The notes under the pieces are model-generated. The model was not told the origin of the DNA and ran no database searches. It was given only the letters and a program-made list of their open reading frames with translations. Both the position numbers and the translations under genes were made by a program. Shown here in pieces: positions 20,011-35,161 of a DNA stretch of 64,000 nt. Position 1 is the stretch's first letter. Each line of letters starts with the position of its first letter. The DNA is from Leclercia sp. LSNIH1 (GTDB taxonomy: Bacteria > Pseudomonadota > Gammaproteobacteria > Enterobacterales > Enterobacteriaceae). The stretch covers positions 1,984,001 to 2,048,000 of the forward strand of contig NZ_CP026167.1 in NCBI RefSeq assembly GCF_002902985.1. The letters run 5' to 3'.

Positions 20011-20031
20011 GAGTGACGCTGTCAGGCAAGC

Positions 20032-20919
20032 TTACCAGACGTAAGTCAGCAGGCTATGTGAGTCCGGGACCATAAAATCTACAGACATCATGACGCTCAG
20101 CGCGGTAATAGCGATGATCGAGAAGCCGAACAGCTTACGCGCCCAGACTTTATCATCTTCAACTTTATATCCGCGCAGCGCCATGCCGAGCCACCAGACG
20201 CTGACCGCTGCAGCCACCACCAGATATTTATATCCGGCGTAACCGCCCAGTGAAAGCATCAGCGTAGCCACCGCAAAAGCGATGATGTAGAGGGTGATAT
20301 GGTTCTTGGCGACAGAGATGCCTTTCACCACCGGCAGGACCGGGATGTTCGCTGCCTGATAATCCTTAAAGCGGAAAATCGCAATGGCGTAGGAGTGCGG
20401 CATCTGCCACAGGCTAAAGATAGCCAGCAGGATGAGCGCACCGCTGTCGAACTCGTTGGTGACTGCGCAGTAGCCAATCACCGGCGGCGCAGCGCCGGAG
20501 AGAGAACCAATCAACGTACCGTAGACGGAGTGACGCTTCATATACAGGCTGTAGACGCCCACATAAACCACGAAACCCATTACCCCCAGCCAGCAGGCCA
20601 GAGGGTTGGCACCGAACCACAGCAGCATAAAGCCAGCAATACCCAGCAAGGTGGCGTACACCAGCGAGACGGCAGGAGACATCAGGCCTTTTACCAGCAC
20701 CCGATTTTTCGTCCTTTCCATCTTCCTGTCGATATCCATGTCGATGTAGTTGTTAAATACACAACCGGACGCAACCACCAGTGACACCCCAATCAGCGTG
20801 GAGATAAAGAGGGCGTAATCGATGCTGCCTTTAGAAGCCAGCAGGAACCCTCCGATCACCGAGATCAGGTTGCCAAAGATGATGCCTGGTTTTGTTACTT
20901 GCAGGTATTGCTTAAACAT
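20032..20919 (-). CDS. cyoE: CyoE, protoheme IX farnesyltransferase (heme O synthase)
   Basis: UbiA-type membrane prenyltransferase that adds farnesyl from FPP to heme B, making heme O for the CyoB catalytic site. It has 295 residues with about nine membrane helices. The aspartate-rich motif [15 protein letters not shown] (about residues 63-77; remembered E. coli reads [15 protein letters not shown]) and the loop [18 protein letters not shown] are visible. The start at 20919 ([12 protein letters not shown]) was chosen; the longer open frame to 20964 runs into cyoD. It is the last gene of the cyo operon, 11 bases after cyoD. Confidence 0.96.
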   Translation of the reverse strand: MFKQYLQVTKPGIIFGNLISVIGGFLLASKGSIDYALFISTLIGVSLVVASGCVFNNYIDMDIDRKMERTKNRVLVKGLMSPAVSLVYATLLGIAGFMLLWFGANPLACWLGVMGFVVYVGVYSLYMKRHSVYGTLIGSLSGAAPPVIGYCAVTNEFDSGALILLAIFSLWQMPHSYAIAIFRFKDYQAANIPVLPVVKGISVAKNHITLYIIAFAVATLMLSLGGYAGYKYLVVAAAVSVWWLGMALRGYKVEDDKVWARKLFGFSIIAITALSVMMSVDFMVPDSHSLLTYVW

Positions 20920-20930
20920 ACTCGCCGCTC

Positions 20931-21256
20931 TTAGTGAACCATCATGTTGTAGTTGAGGTTCCACATAATCCAGATGGATCCGACTACCAGGATTGCGATG
21001 ATAATCACGGTAAAGATGAATGCTGTCATATTCCAGCCTTCATCAGACTTGGTGTTCATGTGCAGGAAGCAAACCAGATGCACCAGAATCTGCACTACCG
21101 CGGTAACCAGGATGGTACCCAGAATTGCCGCGTGAGAAGCAGTACCGCTCATCACCATCCAGAACGGAATGACCGTCAGGATGATCGACAGGATAAACCC
21201 TGTCATGTAGGTCTTTACGCTGCCGTGGGAAGCGCCATGATCGTTAGAATGACTCA

Positions 21257-21257
<1 letters not shown>
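20931..21257 (-). CDS. cyoD: CyoD, bo3 oxidase subunit IV
   Basis: A 108-residue three-helix membrane subunit that helps assemble the CyoB metal centre. The start at 21257 gives [15 protein letters not shown], matching the E. coli N terminus; the ATG shares one base with the cyoC stop (TAATG), indicating translational coupling. The conserved [19 protein letters not shown] segment joins helices 2 and 3. Confidence 0.96.
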
Positions 21258-24816
<3,559 letters not shown>

Positions 24817-25293
24817 TTAACGACCTCAATTCCACGGGGACCTTGGTGGCGTTTAAAGTGTGGGGGCATTTTACGGGAAGGTTACATTACTGTAAACATG
24901 ATTAGGACTGTGTCAGTAACGTGTTACCGGGTTCTGCCAGATAAGTCACACATGTTGCAAAGTATAGCCAATCCTGGACAGGAGTCCCGCCATTCGCGGC
25001 TTATAACGAATCCAGTCCTGTCGGGAGGGGAAAGGGGGTAATTGGTATAACCATTGCGGAAAAGACACAAATAATTAACAAATAATTTTCAATAAAAAGA
25101 CAATTAAAAAACGGAAAATTAATCTTTCGGTTGCTGAATCGGTTAAAGGAAAATAGGGTTTATTACCGCTTCCAATAATTTCCGGAATTCTAAGAAGCAC
25201 GAAACAACAAATATTATTTTGACCGGGACAGATTTATTCGCCGTTATAATTTCACAAGGTGATTACAACGGCAAATAACCGTTTTTTATCATT
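24817..25293. other. Gap between cyoA and ampG
   Basis: This 477-base gap holds the cyo promoter at its left end. From about 25060 to 25260 it is strongly AT-rich with short A- and T-runs, and no convincing reading frame is present on either strand. Near 25270-25287 a weak AACGG/CCGTT hairpin with a T-run could act on + strand transcripts. ampG ends at the right border. Confidence 0.6.
24868..24896 (-). promoter_or_regulatory. Sigma-70 promoter of cyoABCDE
   Basis: On the reverse strand, -35 TTTACA (24891-24896) and -10 TAAAAT (24868-24873) are separated by exactly 17 bases. The placement, about 50 bases before cyoA, fits the operon promoter. E. coli cyo is repressed by ArcA and Fnr at low oxygen; I did not locate those sites with confidence. 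Confidence 0.72.
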
Positions 25294-26769
25294 TTACGCC
25301 GTTTGGGTTTTACGCATGGCCAGATAATCGAGAAGCGCACCGGTTACGATCCCGACCATCGCCAGTAGCGCACCCACATCAAGCAGCAGCAGGGTAAACG
25401 GCAGATCGAGCGTGGTTGTGGCATTCACGATCGCCGCGACAAGCCACAGCGCCAGCATCAGAGATCCCGCAAGTAAGATTCTTAAGGCGAAGCGATAGGC
25501 GTACGAGTAGAGCGTTCTTTCCATAAAGTGTTCGGTTTGCTGGGTATATTCCAGCGAACGGCGGCATAGTAATAACAGGAGCAGCCCAGGAATGGCTGCA
25601 AACACAGAGAACAGATAGAACTCCGCCCAGCCGTGCGTTTCAACAAACCAGCCCGCGATAGGGCCAACATAGACCCGACCCACCGCAGAGAGGGCCGAGA
25701 GCAGGGCGAACTGCGTGGCGGAGAACGATTTATTGCACAAGGTCATCAGCAGCGCGACAAACGCGGCTGTCCCCATCCCACCACACAGATTCTCGAAGAA
25801 CACCGCCGTCGCCATGCTGAGCATATGCTTATCGGTGATGGAGAGCAGCCAGTACCCGGCGTTTGAAACCCCCTGCAGAATGCCGAAAATCAGCAGGGCA
25901 CGGAACAGGCTTAAGCGCTGCATCAGCACGCCGCCGTAGAGCGCGCCGATAATGGTGGCAATCAGCCCCAGCGTTTTGTTAACGACCCCCACTTCACCAG
26001 CATCGAAGCCCACACCACGTATCAGGAAGGTGGTGGTCAGGCTCATCGCAAACGCATCGCCAAGTTTGTACAACACAATCAACAGCAGAATGAGCCAGGC
26101 GTTGTTACGGCCAAAAAAGTCGCGCAACGGTTCAGCCACAGCCTGCTCAAGGGAGCGGGGGACCGGAATCACATCGCTCGGTTCCGGAGCAAGAATTGTG
26201 GCGATCATGCAGGGAATAAGCAGGATGGCCATCAGCCAGTACATTCCCTGCCAGCCGAGGTATCTGTCCGCCAGCCACAGGGCCAGCCCGCCTGAGACCA
26301 GCATGCCCAGACGGTAACCCAGCACGCTGATGGCGGCCCCGGCGCCGCGCTCTTCGGCTGAAAGCACGTCCGTTTTCCAGGCATCAAAAACGATATCCTG
26401 CGACGCAGAGCAAAACGCGATCACCACTGCCAGCGCAGCCATCCAGCGCAGCTGTGACGCAGGCTCAAGAAAGCCCATGGCGGCAATCGCCAGCAGCAGC
26501 ATCGCCTGGGTCATCAGCAACCAGCCACGACGTCTGCCGAGGAAAGGCGGCGTGTAGCGGTCCATCATGGGTGACCATAAAAACTTAAAGACATAGGCCT
26601 GACCGACCAGCGAGAAGAAGCCGATGGTTTTAAGATCGATATTTTCGACGGTCATCCACGCCTGTAGCGTGCCGGATGTCAGGGCAAGGGGTAAACCGGA
26701 GGCAAAACCGAGGATCAGCAAGATAGCTGATTTAGGCTGCTGGAAAATGCGTAAGTAGTGACTGGACAT
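25294..26769 (-). CDS. ampG: AmpG, muropeptide permease
   Basis: Inner-membrane MFS-type permease importing GlcNAc-anhydroMurNAc peptides for cell-wall recycling; it provides the signal for AmpC beta-lactamase induction where ampR-ampC is present. It has 491 residues, the E. coli length, and about fourteen hydrophobic helices. Conserved segments are ILGFASGLPLALTSGTLQAW near the N terminus and FDAWKTDVLSAEERGAGAA (about 128-146). yajG lies just upstream, 43 bases away, in the same direction, as in E. coli. Confidence 0.96.
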   Translation of the reverse strand: MSSHYLRIFQQPKSAILLILGFASGLPLALTSGTLQAWMTVENIDLKTIGFFSLVGQAYVFKFLWSPMMDRYTPPFLGRRRGWLLMTQAMLLLAIAAMGFLEPASQLRWMAALAVVIAFCSASQDIVFDAWKTDVLSAEERGAGAAISVLGYRLGMLVSGGLALWLADRYLGWQGMYWLMAILLIPCMIATILAPEPSDVIPVPRSLEQAVAEPLRDFFGRNNAWLILLLIVLYKLGDAFAMSLTTTFLIRGVGFDAGEVGVVNKTLGLIATIIGALYGGVLMQRLSLFRALLIFGILQGVSNAGYWLLSITDKHMLSMATAVFFENLCGGMGTAAFVALLMTLCNKSFSATQFALLSALSAVGRVYVGPIAGWFVETHGWAEFYLFSVFAAIPGLLLLLLCRRSLEYTQQTEHFMERTLYSYAYRFALRILLAGSLMLALWLVAAIVNATTTLDLPFTLLLLDVGALLAMVGIVTGALLDYLAMRKTQTA

Positions 26770-26812
26770 GAGGTAAAACTGACCCGACCGGAGGCCGGGT
26801 CAGCAGGCAGAC

Positions 26813-27391
26813 TTAACGTGCGTTCTGCTTGATGAATTCGTGAATGCTGGTGTCCTGCGCCATATCGGCGATGGTGTCGGTCAGCACGCTGTTAACCGCG
26901 TTAGCAATATTCTGGTTAGAGGCCTGGAACGCACCTTCAACAGAGTAGCTTGCACGGTAGTTTTTGTTCATCTTGTTGCCGTTCTTCGCGGTAGCGATGA
27001 TGGCGATATCGGCTTTGGTGGCGATGTTATAGCGCACGTTGCCCTGAGAGACGTCGGCGTACAGGTTGTTCACGATGATCTGCAGATCCACCGCACCGCT
27101 TGGGCCGACCATATAACCGCGAGCGGTCATCTGCTTCTCAAGCACTTCCTGCAGCAGGAAACGCAGATCGCGGGAGGCGGTCAGGGTTACGACCTGGTTG
27201 TCACGGGTAACTTTCGCCAGCGCCTGGTCGCGACGCTGGTCTGCGCCGTTAATGCTTACGGTCACGCCCATCAGGCTTGGATCCTGTTGTGGCAGGGTGA
27301 TCTTTGGCGAAACATCAATGGTGGTTGGCGGGGTCGCGCAGCCAGCCAGCATAAACAGGGCGACTAAAGGGAAAAAGAGTTTTTTTAACAT
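26813..27391 (-). CDS. yajG: YajG, predicted lipoprotein
   Basis: A 192-residue outer-membrane-type lipoprotein of unknown function. The start at 27391 gives MLKKLFFPLVALFMLAGC with a lipobox (LAGC) and Cys at 18; the frame stays open further upstream, but those codons precede the signal. The mature part (YADVSQGNVRYNIATKAD, IADMAQDTSIHEFIKQNAR) closely follows E. coli YajG. It is upstream of ampG in the same direction and divergent from bolA. Confidence 0.94.
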   Translation of the reverse strand: MLKKLFFPLVALFMLAGCATPPTTIDVSPKITLPQQDPSLMGVTVSINGADQRRDQALAKVTRDNQVVTLTASRDLRFLLQEVLEKQMTARGYMVGPSGAVDLQIIVNNLYADVSQGNVRYNIATKADIAIIATAKNGNKMNKNYRASYSVEGAFQASNQNIANAVNSVLTDTIADMAQDTSIHEFIKQNAR

Positions 27392-27695
27392 GTTCAGGCT
27401 CTCAACGAATCGTAAGCATATAGAGATAAAAATTGCCGCCATCATAACATCGCCAACGGCAAGGGGAAGTGGTCAACGCATGTAAATTCATCGCCTTGTC
27501 TGAAAACTAACCACCTGAAACGCTTTTCCGTTATTCGAACGACAAAACGACGCTTCCCTTATAGGACTTCATACGGTTGAATGAGAAAATCAGACGAAAG
27601 CTAAATTTTTGTTGTCTTGTTGTTATGCAAGCGGTAAAAGCGGCTAACATTTAAAGGGATGGGTGACATCTCAGCGTTGTCGGAGGAGTAATTTC
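27392..27695. other. Divergent gap yajG/bolA
   Basis: A 304-base gap that must hold promoters for yajG (leftward) and bolA (rightward). The only element I can name is the gearbox-like bolA promoter near 27625-27648. No reading frame is credible. Confidence 0.6.
27625..27648 (+). promoter_or_regulatory. Gearbox-like bolA promoter
   Basis: ATGCAA (27625-27630) and CGGCTAAC (27641-27648) resemble the growth-phase 'gearbox' elements of the E. coli bolA P1 promoter, whose -10 I recall as CGGCTAGT. It lies about 50 bases before the bolA start. The match is by resemblance. Confidence 0.45.
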
Positions 27696-28013
27696 ATGAT
27701 GATACGTGAACAGATTGAAGATAAGTTAAGGGCGGCGTTTGAACCTGTGTTCCTTGAAGTCGTCGACGAAAGCTATCGTCATAACGTACCGGCAGGCTCT
27801 GAGAGCCACTTTAAGGTGGTGCTGGTCAGTGACCGTTTCGCTGGCGAGCGTTTTCTCAACCGTCACCGTATGATCTACGGAACCTTGACGGAAGAGCTCT
27901 CGACCACGGTCCATGCGCTGGCGCTCCACACTTATACAATCAAAGAGTGGAAAGGGTTACAGGATACGATTTTCGCATCGCCACCGTGCCGGGGAGCCGG
28001 GACGATCGCCTAA
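27696..28013 (+). CDS. bolA: BolA, stationary-phase morphogene
   Basis: A 105-residue protein with a class II KH-like fold that acts in cell-shape control, biofilm and, with monothiol glutaredoxin, in iron-sulfur handling. The start at 27696 gives [11 protein letters not shown]. The conserved core [20 protein letters not shown] and the invariant [13 protein letters not shown] with HALALHTYT helix are present; the C terminus is CRGAGTIA as in E. coli. Confidence 0.96.
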   Translation: MMIREQIEDKLRAAFEPVFLEVVDESYRHNVPAGSESHFKVVLVSDRFAGERFLNRHRMIYGTLTEELSTTVHALALHTYTIKEWKGLQDTIFASPPCRGAGTIA

Positions 28014-29643
<1,630 letters not shown>

Positions 29644-29671
29644 TTCTGCCCGCTTTGTTTAAAGTTTGAGC

Positions 29672-29708
29672 AAAAAACCCGTTGCCTTTCGGCGGCGGGT
29701 TTTTTTTA
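29672..29708 (+). terminator. Terminator after tig
   Basis: AAAAAACCCG ... CGGGTTTTTT stem with the inner CGGCGGC side and an eight-T tail, 28 bases after tig. Confidence 0.9.
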
Positions 29709-29779
29709 TCACAGTTATAAATCACGAAGCGTGATAAAACGCCTTTTCAGTGTTAGCGTTACAACAAAAGATTGTTATG

Positions 29780-29809
29780 CTTGAAATAGGGCTGAGCCAT
29801 CCCCATTAG
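29780..29809 (+). promoter_or_regulatory. Sigma-32 heat-shock promoter of clpP
   Basis: CTTGAAA (29780-29786) and CCCCATTAG (29801-29809) with a 14-base spacer match the sigma-32 consensus CTTGAAA / CCCCATnT. The E. coli clpP-clpX promoter has nearly the same sequence. Confidence 0.78.
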
Positions 29810-29903
29810 TGGGGAAGCAGTATTAAAGAGACTGGCTGATAATCCGTCCGCAAGGTTACAATCAGTACAGCAGGTATTTTCATTTTTTATCCAGGAGACG
29901 GAA

Positions 29904-30527
29904 ATGTCATACAGTGGCGAACGAGATAACTTTGCACCCCATATGGCGCTGGTGCCAATGGTTATTGAACAGACCTCTCGCGGTGAACGTTCTTTTGATA
30001 TCTACTCCCGTCTGCTTAAAGAGCGCGTTATCTTCATGACCGGCCAGGTGGAAGACCACATGGCGAACCTGATCGTGGCGCAGATGCTGTTTCTGGAAGC
30101 GGAAAACCCGGAAAAAGACATTTACCTGTACATTAACTCCCCGGGTGGCGTTATCACCGCCGGGATGTCCATTTACGATACCATGCAGTTCATCAAGCCT
30201 GATGTGAGCACCATTTGTATGGGCCAGGCGGCATCGATGGGCGCATTCCTGCTGACCGCAGGGGCGAAAGGCAAGCGCTTCTGCCTGCCGAATTCGCGCG
30301 TTATGATCCACCAGCCGCTGGGCGGATACCAGGGCCAGGCGACAGACATTGAGATTCACGCCCGTGAAATTCTGAAAGTTAAAGGGCGTATGAATGAACT
30401 TATGGCTCACCACACGGGTCAATCACTTGAGCAGATCGAGCGTGATACCGAGCGCGATCGCTTCCTGTCCGCACCAGAGGCAGTTGAGTACGGCTTAGTC
30501 GACTCCATTTTGACCCATCGTAATTGA
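29904..30527 (+). CDS. clpP: ClpP, ATP-dependent protease subunit
   Basis: Serine peptidase that forms the tetradecameric chamber used by ClpX and ClpA. It has 207 residues including a short propeptide ([14 protein letters not shown]). The catalytic triad is visible: Ser in [12 protein letters not shown] (111), His in [10 protein letters not shown] (136) and Asp in the [20 protein letters not shown] region (185). clpX follows 127 bases later; both are read from the sigma-32 promoter upstream. Confidence 0.98.
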   Translation: MSYSGERDNFAPHMALVPMVIEQTSRGERSFDIYSRLLKERVIFMTGQVEDHMANLIVAQMLFLEAENPEKDIYLYINSPGGVITAGMSIYDTMQFIKPDVSTICMGQAASMGAFLLTAGAKGKRFCLPNSRVMIHQPLGGYQGQATDIEIHAREILKVKGRMNELMAHHTGQSLEQIERDTERDRFLSAPEAVEYGLVDSILTHRN

Positions 30528-30654
30528 TGCCCACGACGCGGGTGTGCCGCTATACTATGGTAGGGCGGCACTTTGCTTACGAGCAGCTTGCGTCTGAGAA
30601 TGGCATTTGCGTCGTCATGTGCGGCACAAAGAACTTAAAAAGAGGTTTTGACTC

Positions 30655-31929
30655 ATGACAGATAAACGCAAAGATGGATCGGGCAAACTGCTTTACTGCT
30701 CTTTTTGCGGCAAAAGCCAGCATGAAGTGCGCAAACTGATTGCCGGGCCATCCGTGTATATCTGCGACGAATGTGTCGACTTATGTAACGACATCATCCG
30801 CGAAGAGATTAAAGAAGTCGCACCACACCGCGAGCGCAGCGCGTTACCGACCCCGCATGAGATTCGTCATCATCTTGACGACTATGTCATCGGCCAGGAA
30901 CAGGCGAAAAAAGTGCTGGCAGTGGCGGTGTACAACCACTACAAACGTCTGCGTAACGGGGATAACAGCAACGGCGTTGAGCTGGGCAAAAGTAACATTT
31001 TGCTGATCGGCCCAACCGGTTCCGGTAAAACCCTGCTGGCAGAAACGCTGGCACGTCTGCTGGATGTTCCATTCACCATGGCCGATGCCACCACCCTGAC
31101 CGAAGCCGGTTATGTGGGTGAAGATGTGGAAAACATCATTCAGAAACTGCTGCAGAAATGTGATTACGATGTGCAGAAAGCACAGCGCGGTATCGTTTAT
31201 ATCGATGAGATCGATAAAATCTCGCGTAAATCCGATAACCCATCGATCACCCGTGACGTTTCCGGTGAAGGTGTGCAGCAGGCATTGCTGAAACTGATCG
31301 AAGGGACGGTTGCCGCGGTTCCACCGCAGGGCGGTCGTAAGCATCCTCAGCAGGAGTTCCTGCAGGTTGATACCTCCAAGATCCTCTTTATCTGTGGCGG
31401 TGCGTTTGCCGGTCTGGATAAAGTCATCGCTAACCGTGTTGAAACCGGCTCGGGTATTGGCTTTGGCGCCACCGTAAAAGCGAAGTCTGAAAAAGCGAAA
31501 GAGGGCGAACTGCTGATGCAGGTTGAGCCAGAAGATCTGATCAAGTTTGGTCTGATCCCTGAGTTCATCGGTCGTCTGCCGGTTGTCGCCACGCTGACAG
31601 AACTGAGCGAAGATGCGCTTATTCAAATTCTGAAAGAGCCGAAAAATGCCCTGACCAAGCAGTATCAGGCGTTGTTCAATCTGGAAGGTGTTGAGCTGGA
31701 ATTCCGCGACGAAGCGCTTGATGCGATTGCTAAAAAAGCGATGGCACGTAAAACCGGTGCCCGTGGCCTGCGTTCCATCGTTGAAGCAGCCCTGCTTGAT
31801 ACCATGTACGACCTGCCTTCCCTGGAAGAGGTCGAGAAAGTGGTCATCGACGAGTCCGTGATTGCCGGTCAAAGCAAGCCGCTGCTGATTTACGGTACGC
31901 CGGAAGCGCAGCAGGCATCTGGCGAATAA
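30655..31929 (+). CDS. clpX: ClpX, AAA+ unfoldase of ClpXP
   Basis: Unfoldase that recognises ssrA-tagged and other substrates and feeds ClpP. It has 424 residues. The N-terminal zinc-binding domain shows CSFCGKS and [10 protein letters not shown] (C15, C18, C37, C40); Walker A is GPTGSGKT (about 120-127), the pore loop GYVGED follows, and Walker B is VYIDEIDKI (about 181-189). The C-terminal small domain holds the sensor arginine in [11 protein letters not shown] terminator separates it from lon. Confidence 0.98.
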   Translation: MTDKRKDGSGKLLYCSFCGKSQHEVRKLIAGPSVYICDECVDLCNDIIREEIKEVAPHRERSALPTPHEIRHHLDDYVIGQEQAKKVLAVAVYNHYKRLRNGDNSNGVELGKSNILLIGPTGSGKTLLAETLARLLDVPFTMADATTLTEAGYVGEDVENIIQKLLQKCDYDVQKAQRGIVYIDEIDKISRKSDNPSITRDVSGEGVQQALLKLIEGTVAAVPPQGGRKHPQQEFLQVDTSKILFICGGAFAGLDKVIANRVETGSGIGFGATVKAKSEKAKEGELLMQVEPEDLIKFGLIPEFIGRLPVVATLTELSEDALIQILKEPKNALTKQYQALFNLEGVELEFRDEALDAIAKKAMARKTGARGLRSIVEAALLDTMYDLPSLEEVEKVVIDESVIAGQSKPLLIYGTPEAQQASGE

Positions 31930-31956
31930 TTCACCAGAGCATACAAGCAGTTAATC

Positions 31957-31990
31957 AAAAAGGGGGGATTTAATCCCCCCTTTTATTTTT
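31957..31990 (+). terminator. Terminator between clpX and lon
   Basis: AAAAAGGGGGGATT / AATCCCCCCTTTT stem followed by ATTTTT, 27 bases after clpX. Confidence 0.92.
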
Positions 31991-32003
31991 CCGTAAACAT
32001 GAC

Positions 32004-32032
32004 GTTGAATGTGTGGGAAACATCCCCATATA
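32004..32032 (+). promoter_or_regulatory. Sigma-32 heat-shock promoter of lon
   Basis: GTTGAAT (32004-32010) and CCCCATATA (32024-32032) with a 13-base spacer. It matches the known heat-shock promoter of E. coli lon almost base for base as I remember it. Confidence 0.78.
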
Positions 32033-32113
32033 CTGGATTACATGTTAATGGTTATGTGAAGCACAGTCTCATGACCAGCTTACCTGGCGGACACTAAACT
32101 AAGAGAGAGCTCT

Positions 32114-34468
32114 ATGAATCCTGAGCGTTCTGAACGCATTGAAATCCCCGTATTGCCGTTGCGCGATGTGGTGGTTTATCCGCACATGGTCATACCCTTA
32201 TTTGTAGGGCGGGAAAAATCTATCCGTTGCCTTGAAGCCGCCATGGATCATGATAAAAAAATCATGCTGGTTGCGCAGAAAGAAGCATCAACGGATGAGC
32301 CGGGTGTAAACGATCTTTTCACCGTCGGGACCGTGGCCTCTATTTTACAAATGCTGAAGCTGCCTGACGGCACCGTAAAGGTGCTGGTTGAGGGGCTACA
32401 GCGTGCGCGTATTACCACGCTATCTGACGATGGCGAACACTTTGCGGCAAAAGCGGAATACCTCGACTCGCCTCAGCTGGACGAGCGTGAGCAGGAGGTG
32501 CTGGTTCGCACCGCGATCAGTCAGTTTGAAGGCTACATCAAGCTGAACAAAAAAATCCCACCAGAAGTGCTGACGTCGCTCAACAGTATCGACGATCCTG
32601 CACGTCTGGCAGACACTATCGCTGCACACATGCCGCTGAAGCTGGCGGACAAACAGTCCGTGCTGGAGATGTCCGACGTTAACGAGCGTCTGGAATATCT
32701 GATGGCGATGATGGAGTCTGAAATCGATCTGCTGCAGGTTGAGAAACGCATTCGCAACCGCGTGAAGAAGCAGATGGAGAAATCTCAGCGCGAGTACTAT
32801 CTGAACGAGCAGATGAAGGCTATTCAGAAAGAGCTCGGCGAGATGGATGACGCGCCGGATGAAAACGAAGCGCTGAAGCGTAAGATCGACGCGGCGAAAA
32901 TGCCGAAAGAGGCCAAAGAGAAAGCGGAAGCAGAACTGCAGAAGCTGAAAATGATGTCTCCGATGTCGGCTGAAGCGACCGTTGTACGCGGCTATATCGA
33001 GTGGATGGTTCAGGTTCCGTGGAACGCCCGCAGCAAGGTCAAAAAAGACCTGCGCCAGGCCCAGGAGATCCTGGATACCGACCACTACGGTCTTGAGCGT
33101 GTCAAAGACCGCATCCTTGAGTACCTTGCGGTTCAGAGCCGTGTGAATAAGCTCAAGGGGCCAATTCTCTGCCTGGTCGGGCCGCCGGGGGTGGGTAAAA
33201 CCTCTCTGGGGCAGTCCATCGCCAAAGCCACCGGTCGTAAATATATCCGTATGGCGCTGGGCGGGGTGCGTGACGAGGCGGAAATCCGCGGTCACCGCCG
33301 GACCTATATCGGCTCAATGCCGGGCAAACTGATCCAGAAGATGGCGAAAGTGGGCGTTAAAAACCCGCTGTTCCTGTTAGATGAGATCGACAAAATGTCG
33401 TCCGATATGCGCGGCGATCCGGCGTCTGCCCTGCTTGAAGTGCTGGATCCAGAGCAGAACGTGGCATTTAGCGATCACTACCTGGAAGTGGACTACGATC
33501 TGAGCGATGTGATGTTCGTGGCGACCTCTAACTCCATGAACATCCCGGCACCGCTGCTGGATCGTATGGAAGTGATCCGTCTTTCTGGCTACACCGAAGA
33601 CGAAAAGCTGAACATTGCCCGTCGTCACCTGCTGTCGAAGCAGATTGAACGTAACGCTCTGAAAGAGAGCGAACTGACCGTCGATGATAGCGCGATTATC
33701 GGCATCATTCGTTACTACACCCGTGAAGCGGGCGTGCGTAGCCTGGAGCGTGAAATTTCCAAGCTGTGTCGTAAAGCGGTTAAACAGTTGCTGCTCGATA
33801 AGTCGTTGAAGCACATTGAAATCACTGGCGACAACCTGCACGAATACCTCGGTGTTCAGCGCTACGACTATGGCCGCGCGGACAGCGAAAACCGCGTCGG
33901 ACAGGTTACGGGTCTGGCATGGACTGAAGTAGGCGGCGATCTGCTGACCATTGAAACCGCCTGCGTACCGGGTAAAGGTAAGCTGACCTACACCGGATCG
34001 CTGGGTGAAGTGATGCAGGAGTCCATTCAGGCTGCGCTGACCGTGGTGCGCGCCCGCGCGGAAAAACTGGGTATTAATCCGGACTTCTACGAAAAACGCG
34101 ACATTCACGTTCACGTGCCGGAAGGGGCAACGCCGAAAGATGGCCCAAGCGCCGGTATCGCCATGTGTACCGCGCTGGTCTCTTGCCTGACGGGTAACCC
34201 GGTTCGTGCCGATGTGGCAATGACCGGCGAAATCACCCTGCGTGGCCAGGTATTGCCGATTGGCGGTTTGAAAGAGAAACTGCTGGCGGCACACCGCGGT
34301 GGCATTAAAACGGTTCTCATTCCGTACGAGAATAAGCGCGATCTGGAAGAGATTCCGGATAACGTGATCGCCGATCTGGATATCCATCCGGTGAAACGTA
34401 TTGAGGAAGTTCTGACACTTGCGCTGCAGAATGAGCCTTCAGGAATGCAGGTTGTGACCGCAAAATAG
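32114..34468 (+). CDS. lon: Lon, ATP-dependent protease
   Basis: AAA+ protease for misfolded proteins and short-lived regulators such as SulA and RcsA. It has 784 residues as in E. coli. The order is an N-terminal substrate domain with coiled coil (to about 305), Walker [12 protein letters not shown] (about 356-366), Walker [10 protein letters not shown] (about 418-426), and the C-terminal peptidase with the Ser-Lys dyad in [11 protein letters not shown] (Ser679) and [14 protein letters not shown] (Lys722). A terminator follows at once. Confidence 0.98.
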   Translation: MNPERSERIEIPVLPLRDVVVYPHMVIPLFVGREKSIRCLEAAMDHDKKIMLVAQKEASTDEPGVNDLFTVGTVASILQMLKLPDGTVKVLVEGLQRARITTLSDDGEHFAAKAEYLDSPQLDEREQEVLVRTAISQFEGYIKLNKKIPPEVLTSLNSIDDPARLADTIAAHMPLKLADKQSVLEMSDVNERLEYLMAMMESEIDLLQVEKRIRNRVKKQMEKSQREYYLNEQMKAIQKELGEMDDAPDENEALKRKIDAAKMPKEAKEKAEAELQKLKMMSPMSAEATVVRGYIEWMVQVPWNARSKVKKDLRQAQEILDTDHYGLERVKDRILEYLAVQSRVNKLKGPILCLVGPPGVGKTSLGQSIAKATGRKYIRMALGGVRDEAEIRGHRRTYIGSMPGKLIQKMAKVGVKNPLFLLDEIDKMSSDMRGDPASALLEVLDPEQNVAFSDHYLEVDYDLSDVMFVATSNSMNIPAPLLDRMEVIRLSGYTEDEKLNIARRHLLSKQIERNALKESELTVDDSAIIGIIRYYTREAGVRSLEREISKLCRKAVKQLLLDKSLKHIEITGDNLHEYLGVQRYDYGRADSENRVGQVTGLAWTEVGGDLLTIETACVPGKGKLTYTGSLGEVMQESIQAALTVVRARAEKLGINPDFYEKRDIHVHVPEGATPKDGPSAGIAMCTALVSCLTGNPVRADVAMTGEITLRGQVLPIGGLKEKLLAAHRGGIKTVLIPYENKRDLEEIPDNVIADLDIHPVKRIEEVLTLALQNEPSGMQVVTAK

Positions 34469-34492
34469 TGACCTCGCGCAAAGAGCGTCAAT

Positions 34493-34537
34493 AAAAAAAA
34501 GGTTGGTAAGCTATTTCGGGCTTGCCAGCCTTTTTTT
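34493..34537 (+). terminator. Terminator between lon and hupB
   Basis: GGTTGGTAAGC / GCTTGCCAGCC imperfect stem, preceded by eight A and followed by seven T residues. Confidence 0.9.
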
Positions 34538-34678
34538 GTATAGCTAATTTAGATTGCTGATTGGGCCAGCCATCAACAACGGGTGTTGTAAGGTCATGGC
34601 AGGCCTGATATAACTGCTGCGCGGTCGCGTTGTGAAGGATTCAGACGCGATATAAATTATAAAGAGAGGAAGAGAAGA

Positions 34679-34951
34679 GTGAATAAATCTCAACTGATTG
34701 ACAAAATTGCTGCGGGTGCTGACATCTCCAAAGCTGCGGCTGGACGTGCGTTAGATGCTTTGATTGCTTCTGTTACCGAATCTCTGCAGGCTGGGGACGA
34801 CGTAGCGCTGGTAGGTTTTGGTACTTTTGCTGTTAAAGAGCGTGCTGCCCGTACTGGCCGCAACCCTCAGACCGGTAAAGAGATCACCATCGCTGCTGCT
34901 AAAGTTCCGGGCTTCCGTGCCGGCAAAGCGCTGAAAGACGCGGTAAACTGA
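34679..34951 (+). CDS. hupB: HU-beta, DNA-bending nucleoid protein
   Basis: A 90-residue HU subunit that binds and bends DNA non-specifically and is a major nucleoid component; it pairs with HU-alpha. The start is GTG at 34679 with AGAGGAAGAG upstream, as in E. coli. The DNA-binding signature [20 protein letters not shown] (positions 46-65) is intact. It lies between lon and ppiD. Confidence 0.98.
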   Translation: MNKSQLIDKIAAGADISKAAAGRALDALIASVTESLQAGDDVALVGFGTFAVKERAARTGRNPQTGKEITIAAAKVPGFRAGKALKDAVN

Positions 34952-34985
34952 TCGCTTTCTTACTTCAGGGAAGTTGAAAAGTACA

Positions 34986-35014
34986 AGGGCGCATCATTTG
35001 ATGTGCCTTTTTTG
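34986..35014 (+). terminator. Terminator after hupB
   Basis: AGGGCGCATCA / TGATGTGCCT stem with a short TT loop and a six-T tail. Confidence 0.88.
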
Positions 35015-35161
35015 TTTGTCCAGGCCTGATTTATGTGAGTTTATGCGAGTTGTGGGCTGACAATAGCCCCGGTTTCTTGTCACAATACGTCTTTACGCGC
35101 TGCGGTCAGGATTCCGCCAGCGTCAGGTCACCAGTCACCTACAGCGGAGTGTGGTTACACC

